Notes under the pieces: generated by a model
The model's input: only the letters and a program-made list of their open reading frames with translations
Told to the model about the DNA's origin: nothing
Databases searched by the model: none
Shown here: positions 11,885 through 22,058 of the stretch, piece after piece
Numbering within the stretch: the stretch's first letter is position 1
Layout of the letters: each line of letters starts with the position of its first letter
Source of the DNA: Candidatus Altimarinota bacterium
Lineage (GTDB): Bacteria > Patescibacteriota > Gracilibacteria > BD1-5 > UBA2023
Direction of reading: 5' to 3'
NCBI GenBank assembly: GCA_028685185.1
Contig: JAQUEK010000002.1
Coordinates: forward strand, 220,480-284,479
Length of the DNA stretch: 64,000 nucleotides
Translations under genes and position numbers: made by a program

Positions 11885-12023
11885 TTATGATTCATTAAAC
11901 GCTTTTAATCATAATAAAAGTATATAAAATATAAAATAATATCAAGTTTATGTCACCAATAATGAAAATTAGTTTGATTTTATCCGTTTTTATATATTAT
12001 TTATGCATCAATAAAAAAACACT

Positions 12024-12539
12024 ATGGAATTAAAGATTATCATTTTCATTTCTATATCAATAATACTGATAGGATTTTTCATATTCAACCTTATAAGAAT
12101 ATATTCGATTTCTGATGCGATAAGAGAAAAGGAGCTTGAAGTGATTGAGCTTTTTTTCTGAAAGATAAACAAGATACCTTCAATGGTTGAGATAATGAAA
12201 AAGTATGTGAAGCATCAGGATGTCTTTGAGGAGATAATATACCTACATAAGCTTTGAATAATATATAATATAAAAAGTGTCTACGACCTTCTCGATCTGA
12301 ATAACAGAATCCATAAGGAGTTCATATTCCTTATGAAGCTTTCTACTAAAATACATGATATACAGAAGGATTGAAATTTTCTATATATAAGAAATTATGT
12401 GATTTTCTATGAGAAGAACATTGAAAAGGAAATCGAAAAGATGGATGTACTTATAAAGAAATACAACAGCTACAGGAGAATCAAAAACTTATCTGTAATA
12501 TGATTGTTTTATCCGATTGAGGAAAAGATAGAATTTTAA
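12024..12539 (+). CDS. LemA-like membrane-anchored helical protein
   Basis: A 171-residue protein with one N-terminal membrane helix (IIIFISISIILIGFFIFNLI) followed by a long helical domain. The C-terminal segment MDVLIKKYNSYRRIKNLSVIGLFYPIEEKIEF resembles the end of LemA proteins (YN..R..P...A..F). LemA-family proteins are anchored envelope proteins of unclear function with the helical domain outside the membrane. The start follows an ACTATG context like that of the gene at 9346. It lies 38 bases upstream of the GH26-like gene and is probably co-transcribed with it. Confidence 0.7.
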
Positions 12540-12577
12540 GAAATCCATATCATTTAAACTAAAAAATCAAGAATATC

Positions 12578-14191
12578 ATGAAGAAAATTTTCGTCGCCAT
12601 AATTATGGTCTTTTATATATTCCAGACCAATTTAGCAAATGCCCTTGAGAATTCGTATGTATTCTGACTCAGATTGCAGGATAATAATTATGATGTGATT
12701 CCGAAGATAGAAAATAAATTCAAGACTACAGTTCCCATCATTTCAGTCATATATGATGATTTCAATGATGAGGAGGTTATAAAGCTCGCAAGGACATTCA
12801 AGGCTTTATGAAAGGATAAGGTTTATCATGTAGATGTGAATCCTTTCTGATATTCACTTAAAGAGCTTATTGAAGATCCAACTCATAAGTGATGGGAAAG
12901 GAAATACAGAAACCTTTTCAAACTTATCAAAAAATATGATGTAAAGGTGATTTTCAGGTTCCTGCATGAAATGAACTGATGATGGTACAGTTGGGCATCT
13001 GATCCTGAGAGCTTCAAGATTTTCTGGAAAAAGGTATGGTCATGGTCAAGAGAGGAATGACTGGACAGATCAAACATATTATTCGGTTTTTCTGTCAATA
13101 GCCAGGATTTGCCAGCAACACAGACATGAACGACCATAAATCAGGAAACACCGGTGATAAATTGCAACCAGGATAAGAAGGAAATGATAGGCTGTCTTAC
13201 TTTTGAGGATTTCTATCCATGAGATGATTATGTGGATTCTGTATGAGTTACAATGTATAATTGGTGAAAATGAGCCAGAGGTGAAAGTTGGGCAAGTTGG
13301 AGAACTCCAGAAGAGGTTATAAATGAACCTTGATATTGGACTCTCGATAGGCTGAAGAGGATATGAAAACCTGTTTTCATAGATGAAGCCTGAACTACAA
13401 GCATATATATAGACTGAACATGAAGCTATAATCCTGAATCTGCAAGCAAGATGTATGATGCATATCATACATGAACTCCTGAAAAGCTTGCATTCTGAAC
13501 GAAAGTGAAGAATGATTGGATAAAACAGCTACATGAGCTTTTGCTTACACCGAAAATAATCGGATGAGTTTATTTCAATGCAGATGTCACATATTGACTG
13601 AAAGACAGGTCACAGATATGAGAGCTTGATTGGACTGCTATAGATCCAGAAAAAAACATACTATATCCTGCTATGCTTGAAATACTTTTCGATCCAAAGA
13701 ATATAAAGAATCCTCAGATATATTTCGATTTGCCGAAAAAAATAACCGAAGGGAAAAAATGGATCAGTCCTGATTCCATGATGAAGATACAAGAAATGAT
13801 CTCTCCAATCTTGGAGTTCAAAGAATGAACAGTCCTTACAGACCCTGATTTCCCATGACTGCAATCAAATATGAAATATCAATACTATCTTGAGAAGAAA
13901 TTAGAATCCGATTATTTCCTATGCTCAAAAATAAAGAACAGTTTCCCTGAAATCGAATGTAAGATGAAAGATGATTGAAATTGATCATATAAGGAAATCG
14001 CATTGAAACTGATAGTAAATGCAAATAAGAATAATTCGTTCGACAAGATCAAAATAAAGGAAGACCTTAATTATTTCAAGGAACAGATAAAAGACAGGTA
14101 CAGATGAAATAAAAACGTGAATATGCCACAAAAAAAGATAGATTGAATTCTATCTTATCTTAATTTTTATGAAAAGAATTATCTCAATTAA
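12578..14191 (+). CDS. Secreted GH26-like glycoside hydrolase (beta-mannanase type)
   Basis: A 537-residue protein with a signal peptide (KKIFVAIIMVFYIFQTNLANA) and a catalytic TIM-barrel domain. The acid/base region reads VIFRFLHEMNGGWYSWA with Glu131. The nucleophile region reads KPVFIDEAGTTS with Glu270. WNFGFSVN-like and VGVTMYNWGKARGESW segments fill the barrel positions expected in family GH26. These enzymes cut beta-mannan or beta-1,3/1,4 glycans. The C-terminal about 200 residues (from TPKIIGVYFNAD onward) include an unrecognised helical region ending KKIDGILSYLNFYEKNYLN. The enzyme may act on external glycans or trim the cell's own polymer. Confidence 0.85.
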
Positions 14192-14194
14192 ATA

Positions 14195-14995
14195 TTACTT
14201 CATCAGATAATTTAGATTCAGCTTTGTCAAAGAAAGCATACATGTGTTCTCGATATTATTCAATTCAAGGCTCTTTATAGATAAAACTCAATATAATGTC
14301 CTGTCATCGTTCAATATAGGAAGAGCGTTGATTCAAAGTCATTGCATGATCTCTCATGCTTTTTCATTCGATATCTTCTGATTTCAGGAAATATCTATTT
14401 TCTGATCCATTATCGATTCAAGCTTTAGATTTTCATCGAATTCAGCAAGCTGATGTTTTGTGAATATTCAAAGGAATCTGTTCTCATCATCCAATAATAC
14501 CACACAATTATACTTGTTGTCCTTCATTTTTTTCAGTGATTCTAAAACAGTGTTATCCTTTCGGACTACTATTCAAAGTTCCCTTTCAGGCGAATATATC
14601 TCATCTTTATTTGAAATTTCCTCTCTCTTGAAATTCCTGATTCATCTTAGATATGCTTCAATATCTTCCCTATCCAATTCTGAACTGATTATCTCTGTAA
14701 GCTGATTATCATTATGATTCTTATCAACTCCGATAACCTTCTCCTCGAACTTTTCCTGCTCAAGATAAGTCCAAACTATGTTTCAATCCTTATTATTCTT
14801 TGATCTGTTTCTTTCGATTGAAATCAATAGATCATTGATTTTTGTTTTAGTATCCAAACCGATAGTAAGCCTATCGACTTTTTCCTTTAGCGCCTTAACA
14901 AATTCATTCTTATCGTTATAATATATTTTCTCTATATCCTTGCTGCTTAAGGAAGAATTTTCAGCTTTTGCTATCGGATCAAAATTATCAGCCAT
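14195..14995 (-). CDS. CBS-domain pair protein
   Basis: A 266-residue cytoplasmic protein. The N-terminal half is charged and helical (MADNFDPIAKAENSSLSSKDIEKIY). The C-terminal half contains two CBS-like repeats: GIVVRKDNTVLESLKKMKDNKYNCVVLLDDENRFLWIFTKHQLAEF and ISGNQKISNEKAGEIMQGLGINALPILNDDRTLYGVLSIKSLE. CBS pairs bind adenosine nucleotides and regulate partner domains. No catalytic partner is fused here, so this may be a stand-alone sensor. It converges with the GH26-like gene, three bases away. Confidence 0.75.
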
Positions 14996-15090
14996 TTTTT
15001 GTTTTTAAAAGTTGTAATTGAGCTAATCTTATCATAAATTTGAATTTAATGCAAAAAAACATAAGTTTTCATATAAAAAATATCATGCGA

Positions 15091-15888
15091 TTATTTATAT
15101 ATCTCAATCATGGATTTCTTTATTATATCAGTGGAAGATGGCGGTAGAAGGTTATGTGTACTTGTCGGATAATTCCAGATAGCGGAATACAGGATATCTT
15201 CATTATATCTATATCACTTTCAGGATTTGGTTCACGGATCATTAGTTATGAATTCCTTTTTGATTGGATCATATCAGATTACAACAAGCATATGCGAAAC
15301 TGGGCCTGGAGAAGTATAGAATTTATTATGCAATCCTCTTCAATAAGCTGGGATAAGCAATATCTTTCAGTTTGACAGACTATCGATCATATCTTCTTTA
15401 CTTATATTATCTACGACATTATATTTGCTGAAGGTATAGTATTTCTGCAGGATCTTAGCTGTATCATAGATAGATGTGTTTATATAGCTTCAGAATATTT
15501 TAAGTTCATAGTTAGATATATCCTTTATTTCACTATCAGCTTTTTTTGCTGTGAGATTCAATCATTTAAACCAATAAACAGCCATTATTATAGACGCTTC
15601 CTCACATCATTCCTGATTCATGAAATCATTCCAGTTTCAAAGCGGCGCCTGAGATGTGAACGGAACATCATCAATGATTACAGGTTTCTTAACAATAACC
15701 TTTTTCGGCAAAGTTTTTTTTACGTCAATCACATCATTATCGATTGTCTGATTCTTATTGTTATAATTCAGCACACTGAATACCTTCTGATTATTCGAAA
15801 AATTATCATAAAGAACGAGTCAAATAGACAAAATGATGCAAATTATCAGAAATGAAAGAAAATATATCAGAAAACCCTGTTTTTTCAT
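15091..15888 (-). CDS. Membrane-anchored C39-like cysteine peptidase
   Basis: A 265-residue protein with one N-terminal membrane helix (LIYFLSFLIICIILSIGLVL), a polar linker and a papain-fold C39_2-type domain. The domain opens with DVPFTSQAPLGNWNDFMNQEGCEEASI, carrying the nucleophile Cys95. The catalytic His199 is in PVSHMLVVIGYD and Asp217 in FITNDPGT. Such proteins are common in CPR and Firmicutes; substrates are mostly unknown, but the anchor places the domain outside the membrane. A TA-rich gap and the divergent copper operon lie upstream. Confidence 0.85.
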
Positions 15889-16015
15889 TTTAAATGAGTT
15901 AGTTTGTAACTTGTAATTATATTTAAATAAATTTATTTGTAAATTATTTATATAACCTAAAATTTGGAAATTTAATAATCTAATTTAATTGACTTTTAAT
16001 AAAAATCGTATAACC

Positions 16016-16032
16016 TATACCCCAGGTATAAT
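16016..16032 (+). promoter_or_regulatory. CsoR-type operator overlapping a TATAAT -10 box
   Basis: An inverted repeat TATACC-CCA-GGTATA (16016-16030) runs directly into an extended -10 element, GGTATAAT (TATAAT at 16027-16032). The csoR ATG begins 12 bases after the -10, so the transcript would be nearly leaderless. Known CsoR operators are A/T-flanked ACCC...GGGT dyads, and this one fits that form. Bound repressor would cover the -10, giving autoregulated repression relieved by Cu(I). A -35 box is not convincing. Confidence 0.7.
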
Positions 16033-16043
16033 TTAAACGAAAT

Positions 16044-16319
16044 ATGATAGAACCATACAAAGGTAAGCTGCTTACAAACATAAAGAAAACCAAATGACTT
16101 CTCGAAACCATACAGAAAATGATAGAGAATGAAAGATATTGCATGGATATAGCGCAGCAGATAAATGCTGCCGAATGATTATTGAAAAGCTCTAGCAATC
16201 TGATATTGCAGAGTCATCTGAATTCATGTGCTGCACATAAGTTAACTTCAAAAGATAATAAGGAAAAGGAAGAATTTATAGAACAATTGATAAAGGTATT
16301 TAACATTTCAAAAAGATAA
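16044..16319 (+). CDS. csoR: CsoR-family copper-sensing transcriptional repressor
   Basis: A 91-residue all-helical repressor of the CsoR/RcnR (DUF156) family. The Cu(I) ligand set Cys-His-Cys is present: Cys33 in ENERYCMDIAQQINA, His58 and Cys62 in ILQSHLNSCAAHK. The N-terminal position that discriminates RcnR-type nickel sensors lacks the extra His, so copper is favoured. These tetramers bind the operator without metal and release it when Cu(I) binds. The gene heads the copper module, with its likely operator immediately upstream, and its stop overlaps the next ATG (TAATG). Confidence 0.92.
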
Positions 16320-16711
16320 TGAGAAAGCTTATAGCACTTTTGACATTGATATGATTCATCATAGCATCGCATATACAATTCATACATGCGATGGATATGA
16401 ATGAGATGCATTCGCACCAGGATATGGTGCATATCATGAAGGATTCAGAATCCCTTTTCTGCAATTCAGATCCCTTAAAGCAAAATCAAAATGAATGCTA
16501 CAAAGAGATAATCCAAGATAAATGAATCAACTCACAAAGCAAATCAGAGCTTAAGAATGATAAGAAATCATCATATCCTAAATATGAGATGAAAAATGAT
16601 ATGATATCATGTTTTTTTTCAAAAACTTATGTCAATGCTGATTTTTCAGATATATTCAAATCCGATTCAGATTACACACGGCTTATCTGAATAGTTAAAA
16701 ATCTCAATTAA
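16319..16711 (+). CDS. Secreted Met/His-rich protein of the copper module
   Basis: A 130-residue protein coupled to csoR by a TAATG overlap. A signal peptide (KLIALLTLIGFIIASHIQFIHA) is followed by a Met/His cluster MDMNEMHSHQDMVHIMKD, a composition seen in periplasmic or extracellular Cu(I)/Cu(II) chelators. Three Cys residues (FCNSD, ECYKE, SCFFS) add further ligands. No family is recognised. A role as an external copper buffer or chaperone is inferred from the composition and from the CsoR and copper-fusion neighbours. Confidence 0.8.
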
Positions 16712-16861
16712 CAATCAAGCGATATAATAATATCATGCATTTTATAAAATATATTTTAGAAAACCGATATTAAATACTTGCTCCTAATGCCTTATAACCT
16801 CAATTATGGCTTTTAAGAACATGTTTTCGTTAGATTAATTTAGATTTTAATAACAATAAAA

Positions 16862-18682
16862 ATGAAAAAGATAAAGATAAATGTCGCTTGAATGCATTGT
16901 CATTCTTGTGAAATAATTTTAGAGAAATCCATCAAAAAGATTCCAGGTATTTCAAAAGCCACTGCAAATCAGGCAAAATGAACCATTGAAATCCATTACG
17001 ACGGAAAAGAGCCTTCAATGAAGGAAATAGAAAAGATAGTAATAGAAAGCTGATATGCATTATGAATTGAGAAAAAATTGCCATGGGTCAACAAGAACAT
17101 CGATGATTATGTCGATATCCTGATGATCTGAATGTTCATTTATATAATATTCCTAGTCTTCAAATGATCATGATTTTCATTCTGAAGCCTTTGAAATGTA
17201 AGTTCACCTACTTTGGCGGTATCTTTCTTGATATGACTTACGGCATGAATATCTAGCTGTATGGCACTTGTGTGATGACTTATACTTTGAATAAGCTCAA
17301 AATGGAATAAGGATATGGAGAATTCCTCAAGATGGTCAAGATTCGAACCGCATCTGTATTTCAATCTTTGAAGAATCTTATGATTCTGATTATTCTGATG
17401 AATCTTATGAATATTCTGATCATTCATAAGTCTTTCGAATGTCTTTCTATGATTCATGACATTCTTGGTTTGAGCGGTTATGCTTCTTCTATGAATAAAT
17501 CTTACCAATATTTCACCAAGACTATGAAATTTTTCCATAACATTACCTAAATTTATAGGTAGGAACCTATGAAATGATTCAGATTCTTCAAAAACATGAA
17601 CAATGATCACATGAGCATTGTCATTTTTTCTACCTTGCTGATTTACATTGGCTATGCAGATGTATGCGATAAGCACATGAAGCTTCATGATATGAGCTAT
17701 GAGCCTTGCCTTGTTCGCATTATGAACTGCGCCATGACTTATATGAATATGATGACTTACAGCGATATTGAAATGAAATATGGCTAAGAGATTCTTCCGT
17801 TTCACTTGAGTGATCGTACTTCTTCTATGATTATACAACATATCGAACTGATATACGCTTCTTTCCTTATGAACAGGCCCTAAGATAAAACAGACGACCG
17901 ATACATCAAACCTTCCAATTCAGGAAGTAAGGATGACACAGGATGATAGCTGATATAATCCAAGTGTAATAAGCATAAAGCCAAATACGAAAATAAAGCT
18001 TATAGTGACTTCTACGAATCCTTATACATGTGCAAGCCAACTGATGATACCAAGCCTTGGAATAACCAAATCATTGGAACAATGAGAGAATATCATAGAA
18101 TTCATATCACCTGAAAGTTGAGAGATAAAGTTCTCTTGCTCTATGTGAATGTATACCGGTAAATTCGTGATTGAATGAACTTCGGATTCATGAGACAGCA
18201 CTTCTTCTGAACAAAATACAGATAATTGAATCCCGAAGGTAAATGCAGACCAAAAACAGGTTTGATGTTCTATGATGAACAATAAGTGAAATCAAGGATG
18301 AAGTACTACTTCTGCTTCTTGCTGAATTTCATGATGAAGCTGAGGATTATGCGGTGGATGAAACACAGCAAAAACACCTACTACAACAGTAAGTGCTGAC
18401 AATGACAATACAGAAACAAAAACAATAAACCTAACATATACTTCCGCTTGATTATCATGAAATATAGATGTGAAAAAATGATGAAGCTATAAGATAATCA
18501 TAGATGTCAAAGATACGATTTCATGATGTATGAGCACTATATTGATTCCATGACTTGATGAGAATATCCAATCTCTGAATGCATGAAACCAGATAATATT
18601 CAATATAAATCCAAAGGAAGCATGAAGATTTCCGATCACATGTGCGATGTGAGTTCCGCATTGATATCTTAATGTAAATTAA
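16862..18682 (+). CDS. Copper-handling fusion: HMA domain, TauE/UreH-like membrane domain, two cupredoxin-like domains
   Basis: One uninterrupted 606-residue frame once TGA is read as Gly. Residues 1-70 are a heavy-metal-associated domain with the Cu(I) motif GMHCHSC. Residues about 80-345 are a six-segment membrane domain of the TauE/SafE-UreH-DsbD type, with ISSCMALVGG and SFFLPCGFT each carrying a membrane Cys. Residues about 352-440 form a cupredoxin-like domain ending FSCSMGMYTGKFVIEG. A Gly/Ser/Cys-rich linker leads to a second such domain at about 519-606 ending PITCAMGVPHGYLNVN. The Cys-x-Met ends match cupredoxin ligand loops. It probably moves copper across the membrane to its own external domains. 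A 702-base antisense open frame lies within it and is not a gene. Confidence 0.9.
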
Positions 18683-18791
18683 TTCATAGTATTCATATGA
18701 TTAGCCAATAAAATTATTTAATCAAGGAATATTGCAAAATTCATTCAAAAGAGTATAATTATCTGTTTTCATATCATAACCTCAATAAATT

Positions 18792-19124
18792 ATGAAAGCA
18801 GCTAAAAATATGATTTTGTTCGTGTATATTTCCCCTACTCTAGCTTTTGCTCAGAGCAATGACGGTTGTGCTTGAAATTCATTATTCAATAACCCATTCG
18901 ATAATATGATGTACTGATATTGATGAGGCTTCGGATGAGGCCTGTTTTCCCTTATATTCTGGATACTTCTGATATGGCTTGCATTCATGCTGTTCCAATA
19001 TTATAACAAAGATGATAAAAGCCAGAGATGAGGCGATCCTATGAATATATTGAAAGAAAGGTATGCAAAGTGAGAAATTGATAAGAAGCAATTTGAAGAG
19101 ATGAAAAAGGATTTAGAGAAATAA
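18792..19124 (+). CDS. Secreted or membrane-anchored SHOCT-domain protein
   Basis: A 110-residue protein with a signal peptide ending ISPTLAFAQ, a Gly/Phe/Tyr-rich segment, one membrane helix (LFSLIFWILLIWLAFMLFQ) and a C-terminal SHOCT motif, DPMNILKERYAKGEIDKKQFEEMKKDL. SHOCT is a short oligomerisation motif found at the ends of many membrane proteins. This layout often accompanies copper or cation genes in Gram-positive and CPR genomes, consistent with its place at the end of the copper module. A strong terminator follows. Confidence 0.85.
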
Positions 19125-19134
19125 TTATTTGAAT

Positions 19135-19167
19135 AAAAAAACCAGACTCAAGAGTCTGGTTTTTTTC
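19135..19167. terminator. Bidirectional terminator between the SHOCT and MFS genes
   Basis: A perfect 9-bp stem, ACCAGACTC and GAGTCTGGT, with a two-base centre, flanked by an A run on the left and a T run on the right. It can therefore end transcripts from both converging genes. Confidence 0.9.
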
Positions 19168-19173
19168 TGTTGA

Positions 19174-20340
19174 TTATTCAGCAATCAATTTTTTTGGGTT
19201 AACGATTTTCAATACTATGAAAAAGCTAAAGGAAACGAAGAATGTGGACAACATGAAAATTGAGATATTCTTATCTATGAAAATTCATCATAGGAAAGGT
19301 CATATGAACATCGAGATAGCCTGCAAAGAAGAAAGGACTCAAATTATCTCTCATCTTGAATGATGCTCTGTATTTTCAATTATCTCTCACTGATAAACGG
19401 GATTCACAATGATTTGAATCGAAGCTAGGAATACAAACAGAAAAAGGAAATATGGTAAAGGCTTAATGAGCCATAATGCAAGAAAAAGCAAAAAAACTCA
19501 TATATTGATGATATAGAGCAAAGTATTCAAAGAGAACCTCTTCAGCCAGAATTTCCTAAGCAGGAATGCCTGATTTATGAAAAATACCACTCAGATTCAA
19601 GCAAGGATATATCATGAGCTTGATCATGAAAGTCAATAAACCTTATTGAGATACAAAGGAAGAATTCATTGATAAAATGAAAATGAAATCAATATTATCA
19701 GAAGCGAATATATATAAAGATTTATCTTAGGCATTTTTAGATATTTGAATATCTGCCCAAAAGGGTTGTATTTAATCTTTTTAGGAGTTATATGCTCATT
19801 TGTCTCCTTTAGGAAAACAATAAGCACTATGGTTTCCACAAATGAAAGTATTGCCATGAACCAGTATGGTGCCAATATTCAGAAATGTAGAAGCATAGCT
19901 CAGAAAAGCGGTCATATTATGAATCAGGCTCAAAAAAGCATTCAAATCAATCATAGGTTAACCTGCCTTTCTTCTTTGGTTTTTGATATATCTGAGATCA
20001 TTGCCTGAAGTATACTTATATTTCATCAAGTGAGTCAGTTAATTATCCTTCATATCAGAAATACAGGATATAATCAAACCAAAGCTATCAGCAAAGAAGA
20101 TAGAAATGATCCCGCTACACATATGGATAAAATCTTCTTTCTTCAGAATACATCTGAAAGCTGGCCTAAAATCGGAGCAGAAAGAAAAGAACAAAGCGCA
20201 TATATGGTGATTCAATATGATATCAGATGAGCTGAAACTCAATAGTATTTTGCCAGATCAGGCAATGTAGGGATTATGATTCAGATTGAAAGGATATCAA
20301 GAAATCAAACAAGGATTATGATTAATTTGTTTTTATTCAT
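19174..20340 (-). CDS. Major facilitator superfamily transporter (multidrug-type)
   Basis: A 388-residue protein with twelve hydrophobic segments. The conserved MFS motif A is present between segments 2 and 3 as GQLSDVFGRKKILS, and the N-terminal FLDILSIGIIIPTLPDLAKYYG is typical of DHA1 drug:proton antiporters (TetA/Bcr-like). Central residues LKETNEHITPKK form the usual cytoplasmic loop. The gene is monocistronic between a terminator and the coiled-coil membrane protein gene. The substrate cannot be deduced. Confidence 0.92.
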
Positions 20341-20387
20341 TTTAAATTTAATTCAAATATAATATGGTCTTGACGAAATTTATAGGT

Positions 20388-20933
20388 TTATTTCTTTAGC
20401 TTTTTAAGGGTACTAACCTCTTTCATTAATTCTTGAAGTTGTTTTTCCATCTTACCGAAATACTCCACAGTCTTATCGAAATCGAATTCCTCCTCATCTT
20501 CCTCTTCCTGGATTTCCTCAACATCTTCTTGTATCTCATCGATATCTTTTTCGATCTCATCGATATCTTTTTCTATTCATTCAACATCTTCCTGGATTTC
20601 CTCAACATCTTCTTGTATCTCTTCAACGTCTTCCTGGATCTCATCGATATCTTCCTGGATCTCATCGATATCCTTTTCAACCGAAGCAAGGGATTCGGTA
20701 TTCCTATTCACAGTCATTTGTATGAAAATCGCAAGATATATTGCTTCCAAAGAAACAACTGTAGTCAGAACAAGAAGGACTTTCTCAAGATCTATTCAAA
20801 AAAGCACAAGCACAAAGCTTCAAATGAAGAAAAACGTATGCACCAGAAGTGAATTTTTTGATCATACCCAGTTGGTGAATATGATTGCAAAATCCTTCTT
20901 TTCTTTTTTTATGGCTTTTTTCTTTTTTTTCAT
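20388..20933 (-). CDS. Two-helix membrane protein with a long acidic heptad-repeat coiled coil
   Basis: A 181-residue protein. A Lys-rich start (MKKKKKAIKKEKKD) is followed by DFAIIFTNWVGSKNSLLVHTFFFIG and a second membrane helix (LLVLTTVVSLEAIYLAIFIQM), a layout resembling DUF1003-type membrane proteins. Residues from about 85 to 140 are tandem seven-residue units of the form D-[IV]-[DE]-E-I-Q-E, then an acidic EEEDEEEFDFD patch and a final helix. The unit fits a regular coiled coil, probably for oligomerisation in the cytoplasm. The start ATG before MKKKKK was chosen over an upstream ATG in another frame because only this frame carries the membrane helices. Confidence 0.82.
20511..20690 (-). 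repeat. 21-base tandem repeats coding for heptads
   Basis: About eight imperfect 21-base units, seen on the plus strand as alternating forms of TCTTCCTGGATCTCATCGAT and TCTTCTTGTATCTCATCGAT. Each encodes one D-[IV]-[DE]-E-I-[QE]-[EK] heptad. Nearly identical DNA units suggest recent expansion by slippage or recombination. Confidence 0.85.
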
Positions 20934-20977
20934 AAATTCGCTTTAAATTATCAAGTTCAAGCATTATAGGAAAAACG

Positions 20978-21011
20978 TGTCAGATTTCAATTTTCATATT
21001 GAAATCTGACA
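20978..21011. promoter_or_regulatory. 14-bp inverted repeat in a divergent promoter region
   Basis: Perfect arms TGTCAGATTTCAAT and ATTGAAATCTGACA are separated by six bases between two divergent genes. A TATAAT box for the minus-strand gene lies nine bases away (20964-20969). A TTGCAA/AAGATA pair with 17-base spacing (21014-21042) fits the plus-strand gene. The position fits an operator better than a terminator. Confidence 0.55.
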
Positions 21012-21076
21012 TTTTGCAATTTAAATTATTTATGTTAAGATAGAAGTAGTGAAAATTTAAAAATAATCAAATACAA

Positions 21077-21877
21077 ATGCCGAAAGATCATGTGCAAGAT
21101 CCTGAATTGAAGATTCGATCAGATTCTAGTTCAATATTATCAGAACCGACAAATAACTTAAGATGAATTGTTGCGGATAATATCTCTGAAACAATCTCAA
21201 ATGAGAAATTGGATGAAGCTGATGCCTTGAAGAAAATAGAGGCCTTAGAAAGTGAACTTAAGGAAGCCTTGGAGATATATGATGATATCTATCCTGGTCA
21301 GATATTCTGAAATATCAGCTCCACCAAGGATGAGATAGAAGAGGGATATCATAATGAGGATTATCTGACAAAGAGTCTTATAGATATCTATGCGATGTTC
21401 TGAATGAGAGAGATAACCCAGGAAAACATACCAGCATATAGCAATGTAATTTCAATAATCAGATCAAGAAGCGATAATCCAGAATTGCAGGCGCATATGC
21501 TGAAATGCATCGATCTGTTCGAAAGATATATAATTTCAATGAACGATAAAAAGGCTAAAGATTTCGAATCGAATCATTTCAAGAAAGCTTTGTTCGATAT
21601 GCTGAATTCCGCAATTTTCGCAAAATACAATATCAATGCAAACAACGAGTCACTTGCTTGGGTAAAAGATTTCCGCAATATAAGCAAAAACAGCCTTTCA
21701 AAAGAATGCATAAGAATAATCAATAGCTATATTGAGATGCTGAACGAAAATACTGAATACATGTCAGAGATCACAAGATATCTGAGCAATGAAAAACTGA
21801 ATATATGAGAAACCTGAAAAATTGAGCTGAAGGATATAGACTTCGTAGCATCATCGCTTATGAGAGAAATAAATTAA
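21077..21877 (+). CDS. Unknown helical cytoplasmic protein (266 aa)
   Basis: A 266-residue acidic protein without signal or membrane segments. A polar N-terminus (MPKDHVQDPELKIRSDSSS) leads into a coiled-coil region DEADALKKIEALESELKEALEIYDD and then an all-helical domain with regular Ile/Leu spacing (SNVISIIRSRSDNPELQAHMLKCIDLFERYI). I recognise no family. The likely promoter and the dyad upstream are shared with the divergent coiled-coil membrane gene, and a strong terminator follows, so it is probably monocistronic. Confidence 0.82.
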
Positions 21878-21898
21878 TCATATTATCAATTCAGAATC

Positions 21899-21935
21899 AA
21901 GACACCCGCATCACATGTGATGCGGGTGTCTTTTA
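21899..21935 (+). terminator. Long perfect-palindrome terminator
   Basis: A 30-base perfect palindrome (21901-21930, arms beginning GACACCCGCATCACA) is followed by TTTTATT. It is unusually GC-rich for this genome, and its centre (CACATGTG) must open to form the loop. Confidence 0.88.
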
Positions 21936-22058
21936 TTATTATGTATTTAATATGAATAAATTGAAAAATAAATATAATATTGCCGTTTTTGTATTTATAT
22001 TTTTACATTAACCTTACATTGCATATTATAATCAACGTTGATATAACTAAAAACCCAT

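Noticed and set aside
17140..17841. A 233-codon His-rich open frame on the minus strand.
   Set aside because: It is antisense to the copper fusion gene. In this genome TGA (Gly) reads TCA on the other strand, so Gly-rich genes produce long false antisense frames rich in Ser and His.
20511..20690. Regular short repeats that could suggest a CRISPR array.
   Set aside because: Units are contiguous 21-mers without spacers, in frame, and encode heptads of a coiled coil.
20978..21011. Reading the dyad as a terminator.
   Set aside because: It lies between two gene starts, and neither side has a proper T run directly after the stem.
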